64,000 nucleotides of DNA from Laguncularia racemosa (Eukaryota > Streptophyta > Magnoliopsida > Myrtales > Combretaceae): positions 186,001 through 250,000 of the forward strand of contig JBBMOL010000037.1 of assembly GCA_037954665.1 (NCBI GenBank). Direction: 5' to 3'. The notes below the pieces were generated by a model. It worked only from the letters and a program-made list of their open reading frames with translations. It was not told where the DNA came from and did not search any database. Positions 1 to 10,194 of the stretch are shown here, in pieces. Numbering within the stretch: position 1 is the first letter of the stretch; every line of letters begins with the position of its first letter. Position numbers and translations under genes: made by a program.

Positions 1-2440
1 ATTATGTGGAAAAATCTGAATATTTATAATTTAGAGTTTTATTAGTTAAATTAAAGTTATGGAGATAATTGTTATCTTGAAAATTGTTGTTATTAAGTAA
101 AGAGACTTAAAATGACTAATTTGAGAGTCCTTTATTTGATTGAAGTTGTCGCACCCCGAAAGGAGGCCTAAAAGTTTCCACTAAAATTATCATGGCATGT
201 ATGCACCAATTACATGATAATCTTCTTACAGGCTAGAAATCATAAGACTTTAAGAAAATAATTGCATTTACGACTAATCATAATGCATATAGTTAGATAA
301 TAAAATACAACTATATATCTTGTATCTCATGGTCAACTATGATTGCAGAGAATCGACATCCCCTACCAATTAGTAAAATAGGATAAATCCTAAGTTTCTC
401 AAATTCAAAATACTACTTACATAGGGGTCCTAACATTTCATCTAAGTAATCTATCCTTCACAATTCTTACTTTGTCGTTTTAGTCTTCCAAAACTCTTGA
501 CACTTCATATCTTATCCCATCCTAAGCTTTCGTAATTGCCACCTGCAAAAAGGGTCTGTAGAGGGGTAAGCACACTATGGCTCAATGAATGGGATGGTAA
601 CACTTTCAATGCTACGTACATACAAGCAAATTCAAATCAAGTTTTCTAAACATATGCTATGCATAAACAACCATATGAATGCAGTATCTCACGTAGTCTT
701 CTGGTAACCGAAGTGAAGTCTAGGGTTTACGCCCCCCCTTGACCTTGGGTTGGGGATTCTGAAGCCACCATCAGTATGGGTTGGGGATTCTGAAGCCACC
801 ATCAGTACCCAAGTCATTACCCAATTTATTTATCTTATCACTTTGATAATTATGATATCTTTTTAATTCAACAATGAATGCTCTTGTGCCTTTACATCAG
901 ATGGAGTAAAACCCTCAAGGACTGACTGGACTCGGAATCGTTAAGGCACGATAATCCCTTAATAACTTAGTTTGCACTTAGCGGAATAGTAATCCTCTTG
1001 ATTACTCCGACAAGCCCTATAGCAGTGATAGCCTTTAATCTCATGCAATGTCTTGTGGAAATGCATGTCAAGTTTTAATTAGGTTCACTTCCTTAAGTAA
1101 TTGATTTTAAGTGACCACACAACATATACAATCATAATCAATTCTCAATCAAGCCAATGAAGTAACTACCAAGCATTTCATTTCACACTTACCACAACAC
1201 GCAGAGATCATGCATTTCTCATCACAAAACAAATACAAAACCTAGACCCCACGAATGTAGACTATCCAGTTATACATTAGTTTTAGTTAACATGACACCT
1301 CTGTGCCATTTGTCTTAAACGTCAAATTAACCACTTGAGATTGATTTTTGATCATCAGTCGTGGTACCTTTGTGTCATCGCACTTCTTAAGTGCTCTGTT
1401 ATTCACACTTCTGAGAGCTAACAAGGTCGTTTTGTATTTTCCTTTTGAGTCCTCAAGACATATGTGTATAATATATATATATCTATACATATAGGTATGT
1501 CCATGACATATCTTTAATTAAAGATAATTTACTAGACACATTCCCTCACGTACTTAAGAGGGCAAGAAAACGGGATTGTTAAGTTGTAAAAACTAAGGTT
1601 GCACTCATGATTTGTATGGTTGTTTTCATGAGTGTATTATATAGATATAATAGGAAAATAAGCTTACCTAGTATATATACACATTCAGGAACCAACTCTG
1701 ATATGTATACATAATGACATCTATATACCATATTCCAACTAAGCACCTACTCAGTAGCTATAGAAGGAAAAGCTAAGATGCTATATTTTTTGTTTAATTT
1801 GAAAAAAACAATTTTAAATCACGAGTTGGGCTTGTGGTAATAGCACTAACAATATGGTGCTAGGTGCTATCGTTAAGGTAATGACATCTAAACCCTCAGA
1901 CTATGCCACCCTCTATACTCTTTATGACTTCTTTCCTAACTTGTTAATCTCCACCATGCAACTCAACTTATCAATCATCACAATCAATTGCAAATACAAC
2001 AAACTAACAATTTAACATACATAGCAATCAACATATAACACAACATGGTAGCATATCATTAAGTTTCCCACTCACCTATTTAAGGCCGCTATAGTCCTAG
2101 TTGGAGTCGAGCAATTCCAGCGGGTAGCCCTTTTGCTTTCCTCTTGAAATCAGTGTCCTTTTGCAATGCTTCCTCAACCAACCATAGAAGGCAGCATCTC
2201 CACTCGACCTTAGTAGTTTCCCAGTGCCTGATATGTGTACTCTACTCATCGTACATTTGATGGCAAGGCGTGAAGTCTCCACCTATAGGCTTTCTCATCC
2301 TTTCTACGAGTTTTCATCCTCACTCGCGTTTCCATTACCATGCATACATCAACCATTCTTTATACACATACATAACCACCTCCATCGTAATAACGTCATA
2401 TTCATATGTAGTAAGCTTCACCTATGTACATACACAATAT
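1..2440. other. Spacer without a recognisable gene
   Basis: No open frame here resembles a known protein; the longest ones are under 100 codons and overlap on both strands. Parts read like the interior of an old LTR, for example the stretch around 541-620, but I could not find paired ends, so I do not assign a family. It contains one short exact tandem duplication, listed separately. Confidence 0.5.
747..808. repeat. 31-bp tandem duplication
   Basis: Two adjacent 31-bp copies, 747-777 and 778-808, both start GGGTTGGGGATTC and are identical except at the last base. This looks like a local replication-slippage duplication within non-coding DNA. Confidence 0.9.
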
Positions 2441-2830
2441 CAATGCCTACTTACCTTTATTTTCCCAACTCTTCTTCTCCTTTCCTCACCCTTTTTTCGT
2501 CTTCAATTCTCACTTTCTCCTTTGTTCAACTTTCCTTTTCCCTTTTTCTTATTCTCTTCTTCCCTTTTGACTCCCTCACCATAACATTCCCCTTGTTTCC
2601 TAGCCAAGCTCCCTTCAACCCTTCGGACTTCTCCAATTTCTCACTTCTTCTTCTCATTCCTCTTCACTCTTCTCTAGCCCCTCACTTATACATGTGTATA
2701 TTTCAATTCTCTCCTTCTAATCCTCTATGTTTTTCCTCTTTTCTAGACATCCTCCCTTTTCCTTTTCTTCTCCTTCATTTCCCAACCTGATTCTTTTTCC
2801 TTTTTCTACTTCTTATCTCCTATACACCGA
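2440..2830 (+). repeat. Pyrimidine-rich low-complexity tract
   Basis: The + strand is almost entirely C and T (runs of CTTCT, TTTCC, TCCTT) for about 400 bases. It gives long open frames rich in Phe, Leu and Ser that are compositional and not genes. Confidence 0.75.
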
Positions 2831-3417
2831 ACCCCACTTGCACACCTTACACCTACACCACGCACTTACACCAGCACATTCCCACACACTAAGTACACAC
2901 ACCAACACACTCCTATCCATATACATACACACTTCATACTCATACATACATATTCCACCTATACCATACTCACACACACATGTCCATAGACCACATACCA
3001 TTTCATACACATATCCACACACACCACTCCTTTCATATTCATATACACATACCCACACACCACATGTCTTCCATACATACACACATATACCACATACTCT
3101 ACACATTATCCATATACACATACGTACCGCACACCCCACACCTTCTATACACCTATACACATACTCCACACATACCACACCTTCCATATACATACATACC
3201 CTCACACGCCACATGGCATCCACACATACACATACACACACACACGCACACGCACACACACACACACACAAACTGCGCTTACCATACACCATCCATATGC
3301 ATACACCCCTTTCGCACACACCGCATATCATCCCTATGCATATACACACACCATATACACCACACACCATCAATATACACACACACCGCCTACCATCACA
3401 TACACATACACACATAC
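2830..3417 (+). repeat. CA-rich cryptic simple repeat
   Basis: An irregular array of CACA, CATA and TACA units, including a purer (CA)n run near 3233-3269. Its frames encode His/Thr/Tyr/Ile or, on the other strand, Val/Cys/Tyr repeats and are not genes. Element 1 inserted in this tract: CA-rich sequence resumes at 10190 on the other side of the element. Confidence 0.85.
3413..3417. repeat. Target-site duplication CATAC (left copy)
   Basis: CATAC immediately precedes the LTR terminus TGATACG. The matching copy is at 10190-10194. Five bases is the usual size for Ty3/gypsy integration, and the exact match fixes the ends of element 1. Confidence 0.9.
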
Positions 3418-4267
3418 TGATACGAACCACGCTAACCCATGACGAAACCCAATACCAATACGTTCGGAATTCGTTACCTACGATGCCAAACACCTAAAGT
3501 GGAAACCGCGACCCGTTGTCTATAAGCGAGACAAGAACCTTGGTATAAAATGAAGACGCCACAATCGGGATGAAAGACCGATTGATAAGTCGGGATGAAC
3601 GCCACGAAAATTAATCCGATAAGTTCGATTTAGTTCTTGAAGAACTAAGAGAGGTGCCTCTCAAAAGTGTTTAATGTTCAAAGATGTAAATTCTAAGTTG
3701 TTCTAAACCCCTAGGAGCTTTTATACTAGGGTTACAATTCGTGAAAAACAAGTCCAAAACGATGTAGCTTAGATAAGTTGCGTAAAAACACGAAAACAGA
3801 ACAGGCTGGCCGGTAGGGGATACACGGCCGTTTACACGACCGTGTACTTTGGCCGTGTACTTTTCTATGCACATTCCGGTTACATACACGACCATGTACT
3901 TCTGATCGTGTATCTTTCTGTGGATTTGCTTGTCTCCATACACGGCCGTGCCTTTTAGCCGTGTGTCTAGCTGTATATGATTCTGTGCAATCTTGGAATT
4001 CCTACATGGCCGTGCCTTGAAAGTACACGCCCTCTTCAACCCGTGTCTGGTGTGACTTGTATAAGAGCAAGGGTCTTCCCATGGTTGTTCAAATCCGTTC
4101 CAACTTCATGATTGCTCCAATCTTTTCCGGCTTCATGGACATCCTTTATCAACCCGTTAAGTGCTTCCTTGAGTTGTTTCGCTCGACTTCTTGTGATCGG
4201 TCCAGGCGGCACTTCAAGAGGATCCACATTCCTTCTTCCGGCTTGACTTTCATCATGGATCTCATCA
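3418..4267 (-). repeat. 3' LTR of element 1
   Basis: 850-bp LTR, minus orientation. It contains the last ~77 codons of pol (stop at 4036), then a U3 array of GGCCGTG-type palindromes (about 3820-4018), a TATA box (3718-3725) and the transcribed part. It is homologous over its whole length to 9347-10189. Confidence 0.92.
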
Positions 4268-6729
4268 TTCCCCTCCTCTTGAAAAGGATTTGTCCTCAAA
4301 TCGTCACTTACATCAAAAGGACTCAGATTAATAACATTAAATGTGGCACTTACTTGATACTCACCAGGCAAATCTATCTTGTATGCATTGTCGTTGATGC
4401 GCTCAAGAACTTGAAATGGTCCATCACCTTTAGGAAGTAGTTTAGATCGACGCTGCACGGGAAACCGCTCTTTGCGCATGTAAACCCAAACCCAATCTCC
4501 AGGTTCAAAAACAGCTTGTCGACGACCCTTGTTGGCTTGTTTCACATACTGCTCTGTTCGTCGCTCAATGTTCAGCCTTGCCTTCTCGTGGATCTGTTTA
4601 ACAAATTCGGCCTTCTTCGTGCCATCTAAATTAACATACTCAGAAATAGGCAAAGGTGATAAATCCAAAGGAGTTAATGGATTAAAACCATACACAATTT
4701 CAAAAGGAGAAAATTTAGTAGCAGAATGCACTGTACGGTTATAAGCAAATTCAACATGCGGCAAATAATCCTCCCAACTCTTAATATTCTTTTTAATTAC
4801 AGCCCTCAATAAAGTAGATAAAGTTCGATTCATTACCTCAGTTTGACCGTCAGTCTGTGGATGACAAGTAGTAGAAAACAATAACTTAGTTCCTAACTTA
4901 GCCCACAAGGTCTTCCAAAAGTAGCTTAAGAACTTAGCATCCCTCTCTGATACAATTGTTCTAGGCATACCATGCAATCGCACAACTTCCCTAAAGAATA
5001 AATTAGAAATATTACAAGCATCATCCGTTTTGTGACAAGGAATGAAATGTGCCATTTTAGAGAATCTATCAACAACTACAAAAATAGAATCCCGACCATG
5101 TCTAGACTTGGGTAATCCTAACACAAAGTCCATAGAAATATCTACCCACGGCTCATGAGGAATGGGAAGTGGGGTGTAAAGCCCTTGAGGTTGGACTCTA
5201 GATTTCGCTTGCCTACACATGACACATCGCTCACAAATCCTCTCAACATCTCGTTTCATGTGAGGCCAATAGAAGTGTTCCTGCAATACCCCTAATGTTT
5301 TAGCTACGCCAAAGTGTCCTATTAACCCTCCTCCATGAGACTCCCTCACTAGTAATTCTCTTAAGGAACAAATTGGAATGCACGGTTTACTCTCCCTAAA
5401 CAAGAATCCTTCATGTTTATAAAATTTTCCATGCCCACTCTTCTCACAATACACATACTCCTCACAAAAATCTCGATCAGCAGCATATAACTCCTTAATG
5501 TGCTCAAAACCAAGCAGTCTAGAACTAAGAGTAGAGATAAGAGTATACCTTCTAGATAGTACATCAGCAATGACATTCTCTTTACCTTGCTTGTAGTGGA
5601 TAACATATGGAAATGTTTTGATGAACTCCACCCAACGAGCATGCCTTTTATTCAGCTTGTGTTGTCCCTTCAAGTACTTCAAGGATTCATGATCAGTGTG
5701 GATCACAAACTCTTTCGGCCAAAGGTAATGTTGCCACGTCTCCAAGGCTCGAACCAATGCATATAGCTCCTTGTCGTAAGTAAGGTAATTCAAGGTTTCC
5801 CCTCTTAGCTTCTCGCTAAAGAATGCAATCAGTCTTCTCTCCTGCATAAGCACTGCTCCAATACCTAATCCTGACGCATCACACTCAATTTCAAACGTTT
5901 TAGCAAAGTTAGGTAAAGCAAGTAATGGCGCCTGAGTTAGCTTATGTTTAAGCGTCTGAAAGGCCTTCTCTTGTTGCTCTTCCCATCTAAACCCCACGTT
6001 CTTCTTAATTACCTCAGTAAGTGGTGCTACAATGGTGCTGAAATCCTTCACAAATCTCCTGTAAAAGCTCGCTAGTCCATGGAAACTCCGCACATGACTT
6101 ACATTGGTTGGACTAGGCCATTCTTGGATCGCACAAACCTTTTCTTCATCAACCTGTATTCCCTGTGCACTAACAACAAAACCAAGAAACACAAGTTTGT
6201 CTGTGCAAAAAGTGCACTTCTTGAGGTTAGCACATAACTGTTCCTTTTGAAGCACTTCTAAAACATCCCTCAAGTGAGACATATGATCTTCCAAACTCTT
6301 GCTGTAAATAAGAATATCATCAAAATAGACAACCACAAATTTTCCAATAAATGTCCTCAAAACATGGTTCATAAGTCTCATAAAAGTACTAGGTGCATTA
6401 GTTAAACCGAAAGGCATTACTAACCACTCATATAATCCATATTTTGTCTTAAATGCAGTTTTCCATTCATCACCTTCTTTTATTCTAATTTGGTGATATC
6501 CACTTTTCAAATCAATTTTGGAAAAGACACTAGACCCATGTAACTCATCTAACATGTCATCTAAGCAAGGAATGGGATGACGATACTTTACCGTAATATT
6601 GTTGATGGCGCGGCAGTCAACACACATTCTCCATGTCCCATCCTTCTTAGGCACCAAAATCACAGGCACTGCACATGGACTCATGCTCTCTCTCACGTAC
6701 CCCTTCTCCATTAGTTCATCGACCTGCCT
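4036..6729 (-). pseudogene. Reverse transcriptase, RNase H and integrase of element 1
   Basis: An uninterrupted frame of about 890 codons with the full pol core. Reverse transcriptase: FSKIDLKSGYHQIRI, MPFGLTNAPSTFM and the catalytic VYFDDILIYS. RNase H: ECDASGLGIGAVLMQ, DKELYAL and HTDHESLKYL. Integrase: HHCC zinc finger (SHGGGLIGHFG...CERCVMC), the catalytic triad region, a GPF module (GDGPFQVLERI) and a tail with PGPITRSRAKQLKEALN. The second catalytic Asp of integrase is Glu (VSERDAKF, codon 4945-4947), while element 2 has VSDRD. Upstream lesions separate it from gag, so it is not expected to be made as a normal polyprotein. The frame ends inside the 3' LTR. Confidence 0.9.
4268..4280 (-). 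other. Polypurine tract of element 1, inside the pol frame
   Basis: The minus strand reads AAGAGGAGGGGAA directly before the 3' LTR. It is also translated: it encodes the Gln-Glu-Glu-Gly-Asn stretch near the pol C-terminus. Element 2 has the same tract at 32386-32398. Confidence 0.85.
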
Positions 6730-7660
6730 TTAGAGTTCCTTTGTCTCCTTCGGATTGCTCCTATAAGCTGGTTTGTTTGGAATCGATGCTCTGGGTACAA
6801 GGTCAATCTGGTGCTCAATACCACAAATAGGTGGTAATCCCTTTGGAATCTCTTCAGGGAAGACATCTTCAAAGTCCTGCACAAGAGACACAACCACACT
6901 AGGCAAAGAGTTAGATAAGTCGTTAGTAGTCAAACATGTTTCCTTAAAAACCAGCAACAACATAGGTTGCTTCATCACTAACGCCCTCCTCACTACACTC
7001 GCTCTTGTCACACAACTCTCCTTTTGCAAGGCTGCCCTCTCCTTTTCACTCACCACCAAAGTTGATTCCCCTTCAACTTGGCCTCTCACACTCTTTCCAG
7101 CCTTCCTCTCCTTTTCCTTTTGATCTTGACTCTTATATTCCTTTTTCTTCTCATTGTCTTTTACTCTTTCACTCTCACTCTGCTTTTCACTCACCTTATG
7201 TTTTGCAAAAGACTGTTGTAGCTGCAACTAGTCCTCATACACTTGTTTGGGTGTTAATGGTTTAAGATTAAAACTTTTCCCTTGGTGAACAAGCGTATAC
7301 TTGTTAGAAAAGCCATCATGAACAACCTTCTTGTCAAATTGCCATGGCCTCCCCAACAACACATGACATGCTTGCATTGGCACTACATCACATAACACCT
7401 CATCCTCATACCTTACAACCACTGCAATTTATATGGACTAGGGTGTCTAACAGTTTTAAGCCCCAACCTCTCAACAATAAAATTACTCACTACATTGGTG
7501 CAACTCCCTCCATCAATGATCAAACTACAAATGTGATCTCCTAGATAACATCTAGTATGAAATATATTCTCTTTTTGCACCTCTTCTTCTTCCTTCACCT
7601 GCACATTCAAAGCTCGCTTCACTACTGCCACTAGCCTTCCCATTGCAGGCTCCTCATCAT
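6730..7660 (-). pseudogene. Protease and linker region of element 1 (broken)
   Basis: Retropepsin-like protease: the active-site motif is IIDGGSCTNVVS, followed by ERLGLKT and later VPMQACHVLLGRPWQFD. Next come a Lys/Glu-rich linker and the start of pol (DVFPEEIPKGLPP). Compared with element 2, about 60 bases are missing near 7425, between the two halves of the protease. Stops interrupt it near 7227 and 6730; each replaces a Gln codon kept in element 2 or implied by the frame. Confidence 0.82.
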
Positions 7661-8828
7661 CACTAGCATCCTCTAATGGAGGCATATCATCTTCTTCACT
7701 ATCCCCCTCAGTCTCATACTCTCCATCATCACGCAAAATCATCACACGCCTATTTGGACATTGACTAGCAATATGGCCTCTACCTTGGAATTTAAAACAT
7801 CTAATGTCACGATTTCTAGAAGTAGAAGAATCAGGGTTACCTTGGTTACCAGGAGTAGAGCCCGCTTGCCTCAGCTCTCTTTTGGTTTGGTGGGTAAAGG
7901 CTTTTCTTCTTTCTTCCATTGGTTGGTCTTCCAAGTGGATGAACCATTACCCTGTGGAAACCGTGCATTACTACTACCTTTCCTCTTGTGCTGGTTCTCA
8001 ACCTTTATAGCCATGTGAACCATATCCTCCAATTCTACATAATGCTGCAATTCAACCACATTTTGGATTTCTCTATTCAACCCAGCAAGAAACCTAGCCA
8101 TGGTAGCCTCTCTATCCTCCTCTACATTCGCCCTAATCATAGTGACTTCCATCTCCTTGAAATACTCATCTACACTTCGACTTCCCTACCTTAGAGCTTG
8201 CAACTTGTTGTGTAATTCACGATAGTAATACGCAGGTACAAATTGCTTCTTCATCACTCTTTTCATCTCTTCCCAAGACTCAATAGGTGGCTTGCCACTC
8301 CTTCTCCTATTCAACATTAGTTGATCCCACCACACTATAGCATAATCCGAAAATTCAATGGCAGCAAGTTTTACCTTCTTTCTCCCACTATAGTTGTGAC
8401 AATCAAATACCATCTCTACCTTCTTCCCCCACTCTAAGTACGCCTCGGGATCATTCTTCCCTTGGAAAGGAGGAATCTTCATCTTTATGCTACTCAATTG
8501 ATCATCCTCTCTATTCCTATCTCCTCTATCTTCCCAATCTCTAGTTCCTCTATTCCGACCACTATAACCTCTATAACTCCCAACAGAAGGCTCATAAAAA
8601 TCATCATCCGACATTTCATCTCCACCCCTCGGTACTCTCTTAAGAACGACTCTCCTTCTTACGCCCTTGGAATACATTTGTGGATTGCTCTAATCTTTGC
8701 TCTACCGTCTCATGAATTTGTTCCATTCCCTCTTGGAACATCCTCTTCATTTCACCCCCCAACGCCTCAATTACTAATCTAGCATCAAACCTTCCCCTCT
8801 CACCTTTCGAAGAATGTTGCCTCGACAT
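7660..8828 (-). pseudogene. gag of element 1 (broken)
   Basis: Retrotransposon capsid/nucleocapsid gene, starting at the ATG at 8828 (MSRQHSSKGERGRFD). It has a charged N-terminal region, the gag core (IKMKIPPFQGKNDPEAYLEW, FSDYAIVWWDQL, and MARFLAGLNREIQNVVEL near the C-terminal part) and a zinc knuckle. There is a frameshift near 8640, a stop near 8187 where element 2 has Gln, and another frameshift near 7930. The knuckle reads CFKFQGRGHIASQC: its second cysteine is Phe (codon 7788-7790), whereas element 2 keeps CFKC. Gag and pol were probably one frame originally. No functional product is expected. Confidence 0.88.
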
Positions 8829-9331
8829 TGTTCCTGCAAAAAAGATTAGTACTAACACAAATATATATAAAATTAAACCTCACGATACACTCCTTTACGT
8901 GTTTCGCTCAAATGATGATATCACACAGTCACTCGTGTATTCTCACAAACAATGATGATATCAACTCGCCAACTTCCTCTTCTCAATTCTCTTGGAACTA
9001 ACCCAAACTACACCAATCCCCTTCCGTAGAATTCAAACAACTCTAGGGTTTGTAAATTTTCCTCTATTTTTCTATCCGAATTTTTTTTTTTTGTCTTTGT
9101 TTTTGCTTTTGATCACGTTTCTCTTGTCTTTCTTTTCTTTTCTCTTCTTTTTTTTTTTTGTCGTGATTTTTACTCTTTTTGTTTTTTTTTTTAACAATCG
9201 CCTAGTCGATATTACACTATCAAAAGACAATCAATACTACGAAATTGAATACGATAATTGATATGAACGATTGGAGTTAGGGTTTTTGATATTACCTTCC
9301 TCAACCGAACTTGATGTTTTGACAAACCTAA
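8829..9331 (-). other. Untranslated leader of element 1
   Basis: About 500 bases between the primer-binding site and the gag ATG. Non-coding, with long A-runs on the element strand (T-runs on +, 9080-9200). Element 2 has the equivalent leader at 35621-36089. Confidence 0.7.
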
Positions 9332-9343
9332 GCTCTGATACCA
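9332..9343 (-). other. Primer-binding site, initiator tRNA-Met type (element 1)
   Basis: The minus strand reads TGGTATCAGAGC, the complement of the 3' end of plant initiator tRNA-Met. It lies 3 bases inside the 5' LTR and marks where minus-strand synthesis was primed. Confidence 0.9.
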
Positions 9344-9639
9344 AACTGATACGAACCACGCCGACGAAACCCAATACCAATACGTTCGGAATTCGTTACC
9401 TACGATGCTAAACACCTAAAGTGGAAACCGTGGCCCGTTGTCTATAAGCGAGACAAGAACCTTGGTATAAAATGAAGACGCCACAATCGAGATGAAAGAC
9501 CGATTGATAAGTTGGGATGAATGCCATGGAAATTAATCCGATAAGTTCGATTTAGTTCTTGAAGAACCAAGAGAGGTGTCTCTCAAAAGAGTTTAATGTT
9601 CAAAGATGTAAATTCTAAGTTGTTCTAAACCCCTAGGAG

Positions 9640-9647
9640 CTTTTATA
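9640..9647 (-). promoter_or_regulatory. TATA box of the element 1 5' LTR
   Basis: On the minus strand this reads TATAAAAG within TATAAAAGCTCCTAGG. The 3' LTR has the same box at 3718-3725. It lies about 100 bases downstream of the U3 palindrome array, as expected for the start of the retrotransposon transcript. Confidence 0.6.
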
Positions 9648-9742
9648 CCAGGGTTACAATTCGTGAAAAACAAGTCCAAAACGACGTAGCTTAGATAAGT
9701 TGCGTAAAAACACGAAAACAGAAAAGGCTGGCTGGTAGGGGA

Positions 9743-9940
9743 TACACGGTTGTGTACACGACCGTGTACTTTGGCCGTGTACTTTTCTGTGCACATTCTG
9801 GTCACATACACGACCGTGTACTTCTGGTCGTGTATCTTTCTGTGGATTTGCTTATCTCCATACACGGCCGTGCCTTTTAGCCGTGTGTCTAGCTGTGTAT
9901 GATTCTGTGCAATCTTGGAATTCCTACATGGCCGTGCCTT
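9743..9940. promoter_or_regulatory. U3 array of ACACGRCCGTGT-type palindromes (element 1 5' LTR)
   Basis: Within about 200 bases there are eight or so variants of GGCCGTG / CACGACC half-sites, several forming the near-palindrome ACACGRCCGTGT. The same array is in every LTR copy of this family here (3820-4018, 31940-32138, 36604-36803), always just upstream of the TATA box. A role as promoter or enhancer sites is an inference from position and repetition. Confidence 0.5.
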
Positions 9941-10189
9941 GAAAGTACACTCCCTCTTCAACCCGTGTCCGATGTGACTTGTATAAGAGCAAGGGTCTTC
10001 CCATGGTTGTTCCAATTCGTTCCAACTTCATGATTGCTCCAATCCTTTCCGGCTTCATGGACATCATTTATTAACCCGTTAAGTGCTTCCTTGAGTCGTT
10101 TCGCTCGACTTCTTGTGATCGGTCCAGGCGGCACTTCAAGAGGATCCACATTCCTTCTTCCGGCTTGACTCTCATCATGGATCTCATCA

Positions 10190-10194
10190 CATAC
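10190..10194. repeat. Target-site duplication CATAC (right copy)
   Basis: Exact copy of 3413-3417, immediately after the LTR terminus that reads CTCATCA on the + strand. Confidence 0.9.

Larger units (their letters stand above)
3418..10189 (-). mobile_element. Element 1: Ty3/gypsy chromovirus-like LTR retrotransposon, complete but decayed
   Basis: Full-length LTR retrotransposon of 6772 bp on the minus strand. The LTRs (3418-4267 and 9347-10189) run from TGATGAG to GTATCA and are flanked by the 5-bp target duplication CATAC (3413-3417 and 10190-10194). The primer-binding site matches initiator tRNA-Met, and a polypurine tract abuts the 3' LTR. The interior encodes gag, protease, reverse transcriptase, RNase H and integrase in that order, broken by several lesions. 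The tRNA-Met primer, the gag style and a pol frame that ends inside the LTR suggest the CRM (centromeric) lineage; that placement is inferred without a tree. By eye the two LTRs differ at roughly 4% of sites plus a 7-bp indel, so the insertion is not recent. Confidence 0.93.
9347..10189 (-). repeat. 5' LTR of element 1
   Basis: 843-bp LTR, the partner of 3418-4267. The 7-bp length difference comes from a small deletion near 9362. Because pol extends into the LTR, this copy carries an orphan open frame (9958-10189) for the C-terminal tail of pol. The tRNA-Met primer-binding site lies 3 bases inside it. Confidence 0.92.

Noticed and set aside
2224..3497. Several long open frames on both strands (up to 256 codons)
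   Set aside because: They translate pyrimidine-rich or CA-rich simple repeats into Phe/Leu/Ser or His/Thr/Tyr strings, with overlapping frames open on both strands. This is composition, not coding.
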